Source: JBBIPA01 sp963820495
GTDB lineage: Bacteria; Chloroflexota; Dehalococcoidia; GIF9; UBA5629
NCBI GenBank assembly: GCA_963820495.1
Contig: CAWGAF010000001.1
Location: 1 to 64,000 of the forward strand
Length of the DNA stretch: 64,000 bases
Direction: 5' to 3'
This document shows positions 1 through 8,477 of the stretch, one piece after another. The translations under genes and the position numbers were made by a program. The notes beneath the pieces are model-generated. The model had not been told where the DNA came from and made no database searches. It saw nothing but the letters and a program-made list of their open reading frames with translations. Numbering within the stretch: the first letter of the stretch is position 1; every line of letters starts with the position of its first letter.

Positions 1-55
1 GTACAGTAAAAGACAGACAACTATATTAACACAATTACATCTACCATGTCAATAT

Positions 56-87
56 GTCGCTTAATTCTCCGTAAATATCCGACAGTC
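56..87. repeat. IS left terminal inverted repeat
   Basis: This matches the reverse complement of 972-1001. The innermost block (CCGACAGTC) is perfect and the outer part is imperfect. It overlaps the transposase stop codon. Confidence 0.75.
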
Positions 88-960
88 TACCTCCTTCTTT
101 AATCTTTGTAATGGTGGCTTCATCCCTAAGCTCATATGTGGACGATGATAATGATAGCGCTTCAGGAAAGATTCTACCATTTCTATGCACTCAGGCAATT
201 GTTTAGCACGATATTTTGACCAGCCCAGGCACTCTTTTCTTACCGTTCTGTTGAAACTCTCAATATAAGATTGTTCATTTTTACGATATGGCCTAGCTAC
301 CCTGTGACGATCACAGAAAGAATGTACATGCATGAGGAAGTCTGCCTTAAACTCTGGACCGCCATCAGTCTGAATAAGATGCACATGCTGCCCAAATCTC
401 CTCTTCATACTCTTAACTAGAAATCTGGAACCGTACCTGGCAGTGAGCTCCGGAGCTAATAGAATATCTGCCTCTCTGGTAAAAATGTCTATCGCAGTGA
501 ATGCATAAATGTCCCCGAAATCAATTGTATCCATCTGAATTACTTCTCTGGGCATTGATGCTTTTGGTATCAATCCTCTCACTTTATTTTTCTTCCATTT
601 GGACCGAATTAAATATTTCTCCGCTAGTATCTCATATATCTTAGGAACCGAGAGGTGGATACCACGTTCAAGCTCTAAATAATATTGAATCTTCTGACCA
701 CAACAATAGTATTCGCGCTCCCTGATTTCCCAGACTAATCTCTTTACTAGCGGGTCTACTTGCCTTCTTTTCCTCTCACCTTTCTTGGATTGCTCGTAGT
801 TATCCAGGAATGAGAGAAGTCCATGTTCTTTGATGTTCTGTATCCAGATATGTATGGTCTCGCGATTTTTATCCAGCCTTTTAGCAATGTGTACCTTAGG
901 AATTCCTTGTTCATATAACTCCCAGCAAAGTGTTATTAATGTCCTGTTTTGCATGTCCAT
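61..960 (-). CDS. IS481-family transposase
   Basis: A 299-residue transposase that would cut and rejoin the ends of the surrounding insertion sequence. Residues about 1-60 form a helix-turn-helix for end recognition. Residues about 135-285 form an RNase H-like integrase core. The catalytic triad is visible as Asp in MDTIDFGD (about 143), Asp in TDGGPEF (about 200) and Glu in YIESFNR (about 235). The C-terminal HxxRPHMSLG segment is typical of the family. The frame is intact with no frameshift, so the enzyme is probably functional. It is transcribed away from the 5S rRNA gene. Confidence 0.9.
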   Translation of the reverse strand: MDMQNRTLITLCWELYEQGIPKVHIAKRLDKNRETIHIWIQNIKEHGLLSFLDNYEQSKKGERKRRQVDPLVKRLVWEIREREYYCCGQKIQYYLELERGIHLSVPKIYEILAEKYLIRSKWKKNKVRGLIPKASMPREVIQMDTIDFGDIYAFTAIDIFTREADILLAPELTARYGSRFLVKSMKRRFGQHVHLIQTDGGPEFKADFLMHVHSFCDRHRVARPYRKNEQSYIESFNRTVRKECLGWSKYRAKQLPECIEMVESFLKRYHYHRPHMSLGMKPPLQRLKKEVDCRIFTEN

Positions 961-971
961 GATTTTACATG

Positions 972-1001
972 GACTGTCGGATTTCTACGGAAACATTGCG
1001 T
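972..1001. repeat. IS right terminal inverted repeat
   Basis: Inverted partner of 56-87. It starts 11 bases upstream of the transposase start codon, so the transposase promoter must lie in or next to this repeat. Confidence 0.75.
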
Positions 1002-1023
1002 ATGTCAATATAGAAGCGTAGAA

Positions 1024-1052
1024 TTGACAAAAAATCTTTTTAGGTGTATATT
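1024..1052 (+). promoter_or_regulatory. Promoter of the 5S rRNA gene
   Basis: The -35 box is TTGACA (1024-1029) and the -10 box is TATATT (1047-1052), with the ideal 17-base spacer. Transcription should start near 1059, about 30 bases before mature 5S rRNA. The IS end lies only 22 bases upstream of the -35 box, so the insertion left this promoter intact. Confidence 0.75.
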
Positions 1053-1088
1053 AAATCTCTATTTTTAATTTAATAGTTCAACCTTGAT

Positions 1089-1208
1089 CCTCTGGTGGTC
1101 GAAGCGAGGTGGAACCACCCGTTCCCATCCCGAACACGGAAGTGAAACGCCTCAGCGCAGACGATACTGAGGGGGGAACTCCTTGGGAAAATATGTCGTT
1201 GCCAGAGG
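1089..1208 (+). rRNA. rrf: 5S ribosomal RNA
   Basis: The conserved core CCCATCCCGAACACGGAAGT is present at about 1129-1148. The termini CCTCTGG (1089-1095) and CCAGAGG (1202-1208) form helix I. A run of eight T follows at 1211-1218 and would end transcription. Length of about 120 bases is normal. No 16S or 23S sequence is seen in the 45 bases left of the IS, so linkage to 23S cannot be judged from this window. The own promoter upstream suggests independent transcription. Confidence 0.93.
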
Positions 1209-1306
1209 TCTTTTTTTTGCTCTGCCAAGTTAAATGGAAGTGTTCTTGCTAGTTGTGCCATTCACACATTATATACTGGCAATGATACTGTCCTAACTGC
1301 TATACC

Positions 1307-1336
1307 TTTGACTTGACAATACAAACTTCTTATAAT
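1307..1336 (+). promoter_or_regulatory. Candidate clpC promoter
   Basis: A perfect TATAAT (1331-1336) is preceded at 18 bases by TTTGAC (1307-1312). A TTGACA at 1313-1318 is too close (12 bases) to pair with it. The leader to clpC would be about 65 bases. No CtsR-type repeat operator was noticed. Confidence 0.5.
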
Positions 1337-1407
1337 TAATTAAATACAGACTAGACGAAGAAATGGGCAGGTTGATGCTGAGCAAACGTTAAAGAGAGGT
1401 AAATTAT

Positions 1408-3879
1408 ATGGCTAGTAGATTTGAGAAGTTCTCAGAGCGAGCCCGCCGATCTCTCACTCGAGCCCAAGAAGAAGCCCAACATTTCGGGCATAACTACATT
1501 GATACTGAGCACATATTGTTGGGGCTGATAGCTGAAGAAGATGGTGTTGCTTGCAAGATTTTAAATAACCTAGGTGTGCCTGCCGGTAAGATACGTGCCG
1601 CAATTGAATTCGTGGTTGGGCGTGGAGAGAGGTCTAGCAGCGTTGAAGTTGGTCTCACGCCCAGAGCTAAGAGAGTAATCGAGCTCGCTGTAGATGAAGC
1701 TCGCCGCCTTAATCACAGCTATATTGGAACAGAGCACCTTTTATTAGGACTTTTACGTGAGCATGAGGGTACTGCCGCTAGCGTTTTACAAAGCTTTGGT
1801 GTTACTCTTGAAAAAGTCCAGGCCGAAACCAATAGCCTTCTTAGTCAAAATGTGCCCCAAGCCCGTGGCGCTGCAAAGAGTACAGTCAGAACACCTATCC
1901 TTGACCAGCTTGGAATTGATTTAACTGCCGCAGCACGTGCCGGTAAGCTCGATCCCATTGTTGATCGAGATAAAGAGATAGAGCGGGTAATCCAGATATT
2001 AAGCCGTCGCACCAAGAATAATCCAGCACTTATCGGTGAAGCAGGTGTTGGCAAAACAGCTATTGTAGAGGGTCTGGCGCATAGAATAGTAGTTGGCGAT
2101 GTTCCTGAGACATTGCAAGGCAAGCGTTTATTAACTTTAGACATAGGATTGCTGGTGGCTGGCACTAAATATCGCGGTGAATTTGAAGAGAGACTGAAAA
2201 AGGTAATCGATGAGATAAAGAACGCTGGTAATTGTGTGATATTTATTGACGAGTTTCACACAATGGTCGGCGCTGGCGCCGCCGAGGGTGCTGTCGATGC
2301 ATCTAATATTCTGAAACCATCCTTAGCTAGAGGTGAAATCCAGTGTATTGGAGCCACTACCCTTGATGAATATCGCAAGCATGTGGAGAAAGATGCTGGT
2401 TTAGAGCGCCGTTTCCAGCCGATTGTAGTTGCCGAACCTACTATTGAGGATACTATAGAGATTTTGAGAGGTATAAAAGAACGTTATGAAGAATATCATC
2501 GGCTTATTATCAGCGATGAGTCTCTTCAGGTTGCAACCTCTTTAGCTGCCAGGTACATACCAGACCGTTTCTTGCCCGATAAGGCTATCGATCTCATGGA
2601 TGAGGCCGCGTCAAGAGTACGCATCAAGCGCGGTTCCGTGCCTCTTGGTCTGGCAGAGGCAAGAAAAGCTCTCGAAAATATACGGAGGGACAAAGACGCT
2701 GCTATTTCCTCCCAACAGTACGAATATGCTGCAGAGCTCCGTGATAGAGAAGTACAATTGATGGATAAGATCAAGGGCATGGAACAGGATTGGCAAGTAG
2801 AACAGAAACAGGACAAGCCCACTGTTACAGAGGATGATATAGCTGAAGTCGTTAGCATGTGGACTGGAATACCTATTGTGAGACTAACTACCGACGAATC
2901 CAGTAGGCTTCTTCACATGGAAGAGGCCCTGCATAAGCGAATCATAGGTCAAGATGAAGCTATAGTTACTGTATCTAAAGCAGTGAGACGGGCTCGGGCT
3001 GGAGTAAAAGATGTGCGCCGCCCTATAGGTAGCTTCATGTTTTTGGGCCCCACAGGAGTAGGCAAAACCGAGCTGGTGCGGGCGTTGGCTGAGTTTATGT
3101 TTGGCAGTGAAGATGCCATGATCAGGCTTGATATGTCTGAATTCATGGAACGCCATTCGGTAGCTCGACTGGTTGGTGCTCCTCCAGGGTATGTAGGTTA
3201 TGAAGAAGGCGGTCAGCTAACCGAGGCAGTAAGACGAAAATCTTATTGTGTTATACTCCTCGACGAAATAGAGAAGGCACACCCTGATGTCTACAATATC
3301 TTGCTCCAGATTTATGATGATGGTCATCTGACTGACGCCAAAGGCCGACGTGTCGATTTTCGGAATAGCATCGTAGTTATGACCAGCAATATTGGCGCCC
3401 AGGATATCCTGAAGAATACTAATTTTGGTTTTATGGCCCATGCCGATGGAGAAAAAGACCGAAAAGCCGAGTACGAAAAAATGAAGGACAAGGTCCTTAA
3501 GCAGTTAAAATCCCATTTCCGCCCCGAGTTTTTGAACCGAGTTGATGGTACAGTCGTCTTTCATTCTCTTAACAAGGACCAGATACGCCAGATTGTTGAC
3601 TTAATGTTGTCTCAGGTGGTTAAATCATTGGCAGAAAAGAATATAAAGCTTGAAGTTGCTGCCACTGCTAAAGATTTCCTGGGCGACAAGGGTTATGATC
3701 CCGCTTATGGAGCAAGGCCTTTGCGCCGCTTAATACAGGACGAGGTGGAGGATAAGCTTTCCGAAGCCTTATTGCGTGGCGATTTCAACGCTGGTGATAC
3801 CATAAAGGTGGACTATGATGGTGAAAAAATCACAATTCAAGCCATTGCTGAAGCTGTTTTAACAGAAGGTAAAGGATAA
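1408..3879 (+). CDS. clpC: ATP-dependent Clp protease ATP-binding subunit ClpC
   Basis: An 823-residue class I Hsp100 unfoldase that feeds substrates to the ClpP peptidase in the cytoplasm. Two Clp N-repeats occupy residues about 1-145. AAA domain 1 has Walker A GEAGVGKT near 211. A UVR-type coiled coil (SSQQYEYAAELRD) lies near 435 and marks ClpC rather than ClpB. AAA domain 2 has Walker A GPTGVGKT near 549, followed by the ClpB D2-small domain with GARPLRR near the end. The start has a GAGAGG ribosome-binding site. The gene stands alone, with no ctsR, mcsA or mcsB neighbours, so control differs from Bacillus. Confidence 0.96.
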   Translation: MASRFEKFSERARRSLTRAQEEAQHFGHNYIDTEHILLGLIAEEDGVACKILNNLGVPAGKIRAAIEFVVGRGERSSSVEVGLTPRAKRVIELAVDEARRLNHSYIGTEHLLLGLLREHEGTAASVLQSFGVTLEKVQAETNSLLSQNVPQARGAAKSTVRTPILDQLGIDLTAAARAGKLDPIVDRDKEIERVIQILSRRTKNNPALIGEAGVGKTAIVEGLAHRIVVGDVPETLQGKRLLTLDIGLLVAGTKYRGEFEERLKKVIDEIKNAGNCVIFIDEFHTMVGAGAAEGAVDASNILKPSLARGEIQCIGATTLDEYRKHVEKDAGLERRFQPIVVAEPTIEDTIEILRGIKERYEEYHRLIISDESLQVATSLAARYIPDRFLPDKAIDLMDEAASRVRIKRGSVPLGLAEARKALENIRRDKDAAISSQQYEYAAELRDREVQLMDKIKGMEQDWQVEQKQDKPTVTEDDIAEVVSMWTGIPIVRLTTDESSRLLHMEEALHKRIIGQDEAIVTVSKAVRRARAGVKDVRRPIGSFMFLGPTGVGKTELVRALAEFMFGSEDAMIRLDMSEFMERHSVARLVGAPPGYVGYEEGGQLTEAVRRKSYCVILLDEIEKAHPDVYNILLQIYDDGHLTDAKGRRVDFRNSIVVMTSNIGAQDILKNTNFGFMAHADGEKDRKAEYEKMKDKVLKQLKSHFRPEFLNRVDGTVVFHSLNKDQIRQIVDLMLSQVVKSLAEKNIKLEVAATAKDFLGDKGYDPAYGARPLRRLIQDEVEDKLSEALLRGDFNAGDTIKVDYDGEKITIQAIAEAVLTEGKG

Positions 3880-3920
3880 TTAATATCTCTGATAAACTTA
3901 AATCCTTATGGATTTAATCC

Positions 3921-3960
3921 GGGCGGGACTAAAGCAATACAATAAAGCCCCGCCCTTTTT
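3921..3960 (+). terminator. Rho-independent terminator of clpC
   Basis: GGGCGGG (3921-3927) pairs with CCCGCCC (3949-3955) and is followed directly by TTTTT. It separates clpC from the isoprenoid/cysteine operon and argues against an ispD start upstream of it. Confidence 0.85.
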
Positions 3961-4018
3961 AATATTCAAGAATGAAGGCGCGCTATTAGACCGCCTTAAA
4001 ATGTTGAGGCGAGGTGAA

Positions 4019-4687
4019 ATGGCTAGAATTGGTGCTGTAATTGTTGGTGCTGGTCGTAGTGAGCGCATGGGTGCAGACAAGATTTTTCTCCCACTGCACG
4101 GTAAACCCCTACTGGCATGGTCGGTCGACGTCTATCAGAACTATGAACCTGTTACTCAAATTGTCATCGTCCTTAATAAAAATAACCTCAATTATGGGCA
4201 AAGATTAGTTACTGAAAGAAGTTGGGCAAAGGTCATTTCAGTATGCCTTGGCGGCTCTCGTCGGCAAGATTCAGTAATGGAGGGACTTAAGAAACTCAAA
4301 GAATGTGAATGGATTATCGTTCATGATGGTGCTCGCCCATTTCTTACAGTTGACTTGCTCGATTCAGGATTAGAAGCAGCTAGGACAACAGGTGCTGCCG
4401 CAGCAGCAATACCCGTTAGGGATACTATCAAATTGAGTGATAACGATGGAATAGTGAAAGAAACATTGCAACGCAGCCATTTATGGTCAGTACAGACTCC
4501 TCAGATTTTCCGATTTGACCTAATAACTCAAGCCTATAAGCAAATCAATGATGATGTTACTGATGATGCCAGTTTGGTGGAAAAGTTTGGAGGTCAAGTC
4601 AAGCTTTATTTGGGATCATATAGAAACATAAAAATAACCACACCAGAGGACCTGGTATTGGCTGAAATTTTAGCAAAAGGTCAATAA
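4019..4687 (+). CDS. ispD: 2-C-methyl-D-erythritol 4-phosphate cytidylyltransferase
   Basis: A 222-residue enzyme that joins CTP and MEP to give CDP-ME in the non-mevalonate isoprenoid pathway. The N-terminal nucleotide loop GAGRSERMGADK is present. The motifs HDGARPF (about 104), PVRDTIK and QTPQIF follow in family order. The frame is open back to 3908, but that would run through the clpC terminator. The ATG at 4019 has a GAGGCGAGG ribosome-binding site and gives the usual N-terminus, so I chose it. ispF follows 3 bases later, so the two are co-transcribed. Confidence 0.94.
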   Translation: MARIGAVIVGAGRSERMGADKIFLPLHGKPLLAWSVDVYQNYEPVTQIVIVLNKNNLNYGQRLVTERSWAKVISVCLGGSRRQDSVMEGLKKLKECEWIIVHDGARPFLTVDLLDSGLEAARTTGAAAAAIPVRDTIKLSDNDGIVKETLQRSHLWSVQTPQIFRFDLITQAYKQINDDVTDDASLVEKFGGQVKLYLGSYRNIKITTPEDLVLAEILAKGQ

Positions 4688-4690
4688 TCA

Positions 4691-5158
4691 ATGAGAATTG
4701 GCATCGGTTATGACGTGCATACATTAGTTATAGGACGTAATTTAATCCTGGGAGGTGTGCAAGTGCCCTTTGACAGAGGATTGTCAGGGCATAGTGACGC
4801 CGATGTATTAACTCATGCTATAATGGACGCCCTTCTTGGAGCTGCTGGTATCAGAGATATAGGTACCCAATTCCCACCAGGAGACCCAAAATTTAAAGAC
4901 ATCTCCAGTTTGATTTTGCTGGACAAGGTTAAAACTTTGGTGGAAGCACAAGGCTTCAAAATAAATAACATAGATGCTATTATTGCAGCTGAACAGCCTA
5001 AAGTGGCACCCTTTATCAATGATATGCGTCAGAGATTAAGCCAGACATTAGGAATAAACATCGAACAGATAATGGTGAAAGCGACTACCACTGATGGCTT
5101 GGGATTTATTGGTAAAGGACAGGGGATAGCTGCTTATGCTATTGCTTCATTAGATTAA
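4691..5158 (+). CDS. ispF: 2-C-methyl-D-erythritol 2,4-cyclodiphosphate synthase
   Basis: A 155-residue enzyme that cyclises CDP-ME 2-phosphate two steps after IspD. The metal ligands appear in GIGYDVH (Asp8, His10) and the SGHSDADVLTHA block (His42 region). The C-terminal motif ATTTDGLGFIGKGQGI is typical. It normally forms trimers with a zinc at each active site. The gene lies 3 bases after ispD; the middle-step kinase gene ispE is not in this window. Confidence 0.96.
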   Translation: MRIGIGYDVHTLVIGRNLILGGVQVPFDRGLSGHSDADVLTHAIMDALLGAAGIRDIGTQFPPGDPKFKDISSLILLDKVKTLVEAQGFKINNIDAIIAAEQPKVAPFINDMRQRLSQTLGINIEQIMVKATTTDGLGFIGKGQGIAAYAIASLD

Positions 5159-5191
5159 TTTTATGAACAGTACTTCAAGAGAAAAGGTTTG

Positions 5192-5833
5192 ATGCGACTT
5201 ATTAAGAATATTAGGGATGATATTCAGGCGGTTTTTAATCACGATCCGGCGGTCAACAACGTATGGGAAGTACTTTTTTCTTATCCTGGTTTTCATGCCC
5301 GCCAGTTTCACCGTCTAGCTCATACCCTATGGCACTGGCATGTTCCTTTCTTCCCCAGACTTATTTCTCATTTTGGTCGTTTTTTCACCGGGATTGAAAT
5401 TCATCCCGCCGTAGAGATTGGAGAAGGCTTCTTCATCGACCACGGCATGGGGGTTGTAATCGGTGAAACCTCACAAATCGGGAATAATGTTGTCCTATAC
5501 CAGGGAGTTACTTTGGGCGGTACTAGCCTGCAGAAGAAGAAACGTCACCCAACATTGGGAAACAATGTAGTTATAGGCACTGGAGCTAAGCTTATTGGAG
5601 CCATAACCATTGGAGACAACACTAAAGTTGGTGCCGGTTCCGTAGTAATAACTTCAGTGCCTCCTAATGCTACTGTGGTTGGCGTACCAGGAAGGGTTGT
5701 AGAAATCCGAAATCCTGATACTGATATAGTAGAGAAATTACCAGATCCAGTCTGGGAAAAGATCCAGGATTTAGAACATAGAGTAGCTGAGCTTGAAAAA
5801 CACCTGAAAACGGCAAGTAACGCAACAAAATAA
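5192..5833 (+). CDS. cysE: Serine O-acetyltransferase
   Basis: A 213-residue enzyme that acetylates serine with acetyl-CoA, the first step of cysteine synthesis. The N-terminal helical part (DIQAVFNHDPA) leads into a left-handed beta-helix of hexapeptide repeats. The catalytic histidines lie in IHPAVEIGEGFFIDHGMGVVIG. The C-terminus is longer than in minimal forms and probably coiled (EKIQDLEHRVAELEKHL). A TTG lies one codon upstream; I chose the ATG at 5192. It is followed by cysS, pairing cysteine synthesis with tRNA charging. Confidence 0.93.
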   Translation: MRLIKNIRDDIQAVFNHDPAVNNVWEVLFSYPGFHARQFHRLAHTLWHWHVPFFPRLISHFGRFFTGIEIHPAVEIGEGFFIDHGMGVVIGETSQIGNNVVLYQGVTLGGTSLQKKKRHPTLGNNVVIGTGAKLIGAITIGDNTKVGAGSVVITSVPPNATVVGVPGRVVEIRNPDTDIVEKLPDPVWEKIQDLEHRVAELEKHLKTASNATK

Positions 5834-5861
5834 TAGCTGCCACTTTGTAGAGGAGCAATCA

Positions 5862-7322
5862 ATGAAAGTATTCAATACCCTATCAGGACAGAAAGAGGAA
5901 TTTCTTCCCCAGAGTGACGCAGTAACTATGTATGTCTGTGGTGTTACTGTTTATGATGATTGTCATATTGGTCATGCCATGAGCTATGTTATATTTGACG
6001 CTATCAGACGCTATTTGGAATTCAGAAGCTATAAAGTCAAACACGTACAGAATTTTACTGACATTGATGACAAGATAATAAACAGGGCTCAACAACTTGG
6101 TATATCGGCAAATAAGCTAGCTGATAAATACATTTCCGAATACTTTAAGGACATGGATGCCTTAAACATAAAACGAGCGCATATCTATCCCAAAGCGACT
6201 GAAGAAGTGCCCAAGATAATCGAAATCATCCAGCGCTTGATAGTTAAAGATTATGCCTACGAGTCTCAAGGTAGTGTTTATTTTCGGGTTGAGCGTTTTC
6301 CTAATTATGGCAAACTATCTCATCAAAATATGGAAGAGATGATGTCCAAGACTTCGTCAAATGCTGAAAAAAAATTTTCTCCTCTGGATTTTGCACTGTG
6401 GAAAGCGGCCAAACCTGGAGAACCTTCCTGGGTTAGCCCTTGGGGTAATGGTAGGCCAGGTTGGCATATAGAATGCAGTGCCATGGCATTAAAATATCTT
6501 GGAGAAAGCGTAGATATTCACGGCGGTGGGCAGGACCTTATTTTCCCTCACCATGAAAATGAAATAACCCAATCAGAAAGTTTTACTGGGAAAGCACCTT
6601 TTGTCAAATACTGGCTACATAATGGTCTGCTGCAGCTAAGCGGTGATAAGATGAGCAAATCTCTTGGTAATTTGGTTACTGTAAAAGAATGTCTTAAGCG
6701 TTTTAGCCCCGATTCCATCAGGCTTTTCATACTAGGCTCTCACTACCGCAGCCCTCTGTCCTACAGCGAAAGCAATATTGAAGCTTCCGATGTTGGAATG
6801 CAGAGATTGCGACAAGCAGCAACACGAGGTGATGTGGAGAGTGCAGTAAAAATAAGTCTAGATAGTGAGCCATTTAAGAAAAAATTCATAGATAGCATGG
6901 ACGATGACTTTAATACGGCCCAGGCGATAGCTGTTCTCTTTGATTTAGCCAGAGAAATTAATCGCTGTCATGAAGAAAAGGTAGATATCGCCGGAGCACG
7001 ACAAACCCTGATTGAACTAGCTACAGTCCTGGGGTTTACTCTAGAAGAACCAGCCAGGTTACCACTTGAAGCTGAACCCCTGGCTGAACAGGCAAAACAC
7101 TGGCAAGCTGAATTGGCAACTCGTCTAGGCCTAACCATGGAAGCACCAACAAAATCACCCCTAGATGCTGCGGCTCATGTTGAACTACTTATATCAATTC
7201 GCAACGAACTACGGCGGGCTAAGCAATGGCAACTGGCTGATAAGATACGCAACAACCTAATCGAGTTGGGGATAACACTCGAGGATACCCCTAAGGGCAC
7301 TGCGTGGAAACGGACACGATAA
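5862..7322 (+). CDS. cysS: Cysteinyl-tRNA synthetase
   Basis: A 486-residue class I aminoacyl-tRNA synthetase that charges tRNA-Cys. The HIGH signature is HIGHAMSYVIFD (about 36-47). The zinc ligands include CGVTVYDD at the start, ECSAM near 205 and HHENE near 230. The KMSKS loop is present near 265 (KMSKSLGN). The C-terminal region is unusual: a 21-residue block (LATVLGFTLEEP onward) is repeated 30 residues later (LATRLGLTMEAP onward) before the normal end. The ribosome-binding site is GAGGAG. It is the last gene of the clpC-side operon. Confidence 0.95.
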   Translation: MKVFNTLSGQKEEFLPQSDAVTMYVCGVTVYDDCHIGHAMSYVIFDAIRRYLEFRSYKVKHVQNFTDIDDKIINRAQQLGISANKLADKYISEYFKDMDALNIKRAHIYPKATEEVPKIIEIIQRLIVKDYAYESQGSVYFRVERFPNYGKLSHQNMEEMMSKTSSNAEKKFSPLDFALWKAAKPGEPSWVSPWGNGRPGWHIECSAMALKYLGESVDIHGGGQDLIFPHHENEITQSESFTGKAPFVKYWLHNGLLQLSGDKMSKSLGNLVTVKECLKRFSPDSIRLFILGSHYRSPLSYSESNIEASDVGMQRLRQAATRGDVESAVKISLDSEPFKKKFIDSMDDDFNTAQAIAVLFDLAREINRCHEEKVDIAGARQTLIELATVLGFTLEEPARLPLEAEPLAEQAKHWQAELATRLGLTMEAPTKSPLDAAAHVELLISIRNELRRAKQWQLADKIRNNLIELGITLEDTPKGTAWKRTR

Positions 7323-7396
7323 CGATTAGGCTAAATGCTAGCTTTTATTGGCTCCTTTAAGAATGCGTAGTTTATGTAAAGCGTCTATGCTAACTT

Positions 7397-8239
7397 TTAT
7401 TCACGTTTTATCACTAGTTTTACTTCATCCCCTATTTTAGCCCCTAGGGAACTGGCAGCATTGCCATTGCTGATAGCTATTTCCAGATAACCACAACTAC
7501 CGAGTATGGCTACAAATCCTTCCCTTTCAGCATAGATTCGATTTATTCCACATATGAACTGACCACCTATCTCCACATTAACTTCTTCCCGCGGCAAATC
7601 AACGTCTCTGATATTTGTGATGAGGTTGCCAAAATTATCTATGTGAAGTATACAGCCAATTAAATTACTCTCGGAGTCATAATAAGGCTGTGGATTCGGG
7701 AAAGTATAAACACAATCTACTGCCTCTCCAAATTGCTTCAGAGATATACCCAGTGATAAATGAGCGGCTACCGGAGCGAAAATATCTCGTCCATGGAAAG
7801 TAGTGCTGACCGGATGCCGCCAAAAAACAGGATTAGTGATAGATATAACCTCAAGATGGCCTTTGATATCTCTTAACTTGGGTAAGAATAACATTGAGCC
7901 GTGAGAAGTAACAGGTTCTGGATATATCTCGTTAACTATATAGCTCAAAACTCCATTATCAGGTGCCAGAAAATAAGCCGATGCAGTCCTTAGTATAATG
8001 GCTTTCCGCTGACTGCCAACACCCGGGTCGACAACAACAACATGCACAGTACCATCAGGGAAATAGTGATGAGTTGCGCTCAATACAAAGGCGGCTTTAA
8101 GGATATTCTGCGGTTCAATAGAATGAGAGATATCGACAATTATCGCCTTCGGGTTTATGCCAAGGATTACCCCTTTAACACTGGCAACATATGCATCACC
8201 GACACCAAAATCAGTGGTCAGAGTTATCACCGAAGACAT
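7397..8239 (-). CDS. S-adenosyl-L-methionine hydroxide adenosyltransferase (SAM hydrolase)
   Basis: A 280-residue DUF62 protein expected to split SAM with water into adenosine and methionine. The motifs TLTTDFGVGDAYVASVKG at the N-terminus and DPGVGSQRK and LAPDNGVLS in the middle are family hallmarks, as is HGRDIFAPVAAHL. The fold is shared with the fluorinase and chlorinase, but nothing here points to halogen chemistry. It lies downstream of secG, same strand, with a 15-base gap. Its physiological role is not settled in the family. Confidence 0.9.
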   Translation of the reverse strand: MSSVITLTTDFGVGDAYVASVKGVILGINPKAIIVDISHSIEPQNILKAAFVLSATHHYFPDGTVHVVVVDPGVGSQRKAIILRTASAYFLAPDNGVLSYIVNEIYPEPVTSHGSMLFLPKLRDIKGHLEVISITNPVFWRHPVSTTFHGRDIFAPVAAHLSLGISLKQFGEAVDCVYTFPNPQPYYDSESNLIGCILHIDNFGNLITNIRDVDLPREEVNVEIGGQFICGINRIYAEREGFVAILGSCGYLEIAISNGNAASSLGAKIGDEVKLVIKRE

Positions 8240-8254
8240 GTTTGCCTTTATAAC

Positions 8255-8476
8255 TCAGACTTTGATATTGACGACCAGCACGGAGAGAATTACAAACAGA
8301 ATAGCTAAGGCAATGGTAATTTGAAAAAGGGTTTTTTCCACTCCTCGCCTAGTCCGATAGACGCTATCGGGCTGTCCAAATATACCTCCAAGTCCACCAC
8401 CCTTAACTTGAAGCGTAACTACAACTATCAAAGCTATAGCTACTAAAATCTGTGCGATAATAAGATAACTAGGCAT
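8255..8476 (-). CDS. secG: Protein translocase subunit SecG
   Basis: A 73-residue membrane protein with two hydrophobic segments (about 5-24 and 52-70) joined by a glycine-rich loop (KGGGLGGIFGQPDSVYRTRRG). It would be the accessory subunit of the SecYEG channel. The frame is open 15 bases further upstream, but the ATG at 8476 has a strong GGAGG site and gives the normal N-terminus. It starts one base after the gatB stop, so the two are translationally linked. Confidence 0.93.
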   Translation of the reverse strand: MPSYLIIAQILVAIALIVVVTLQVKGGGLGGIFGQPDSVYRTRRGVEKTLFQITIALAILFVILSVLVVNIKV

Positions 8477-8477
8477 T

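Larger units (their letters stand above)
56..1001 (-). mobile_element. IS481-type insertion sequence
   Basis: A compact element of about 946 bases with one transposase gene. Its ends are imperfect inverted repeats of about 30 bases (56-87 and 972-1001) that share the inner core CCGACAGTC and an outer CCGTA. A perfect 10-base direct repeat, ATGTCAATAT, lies just outside both ends (46-55 and 1002-1011) and is the likely target duplication. Size, single ORF and duplication length fit the IS481 family. The intact ORF and perfect duplication suggest a fairly recent insertion. The exact outer ends could be off by a few bases. Confidence 0.8.

Noticed and set aside
1070..1261. Minus-strand 63-codon ORF
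   Set aside because: It is the antisense of the 5S rRNA gene and has no ribosome-binding site.
7335..7401. Direct repeat ATGCTAGCTTTTATT / ATGCTAACTTTTATT flanking the cysS to SAM-hydrolase gap
   Set aside because: Only 15 bases with one mismatch in AT-rich sequence, and no element between them.
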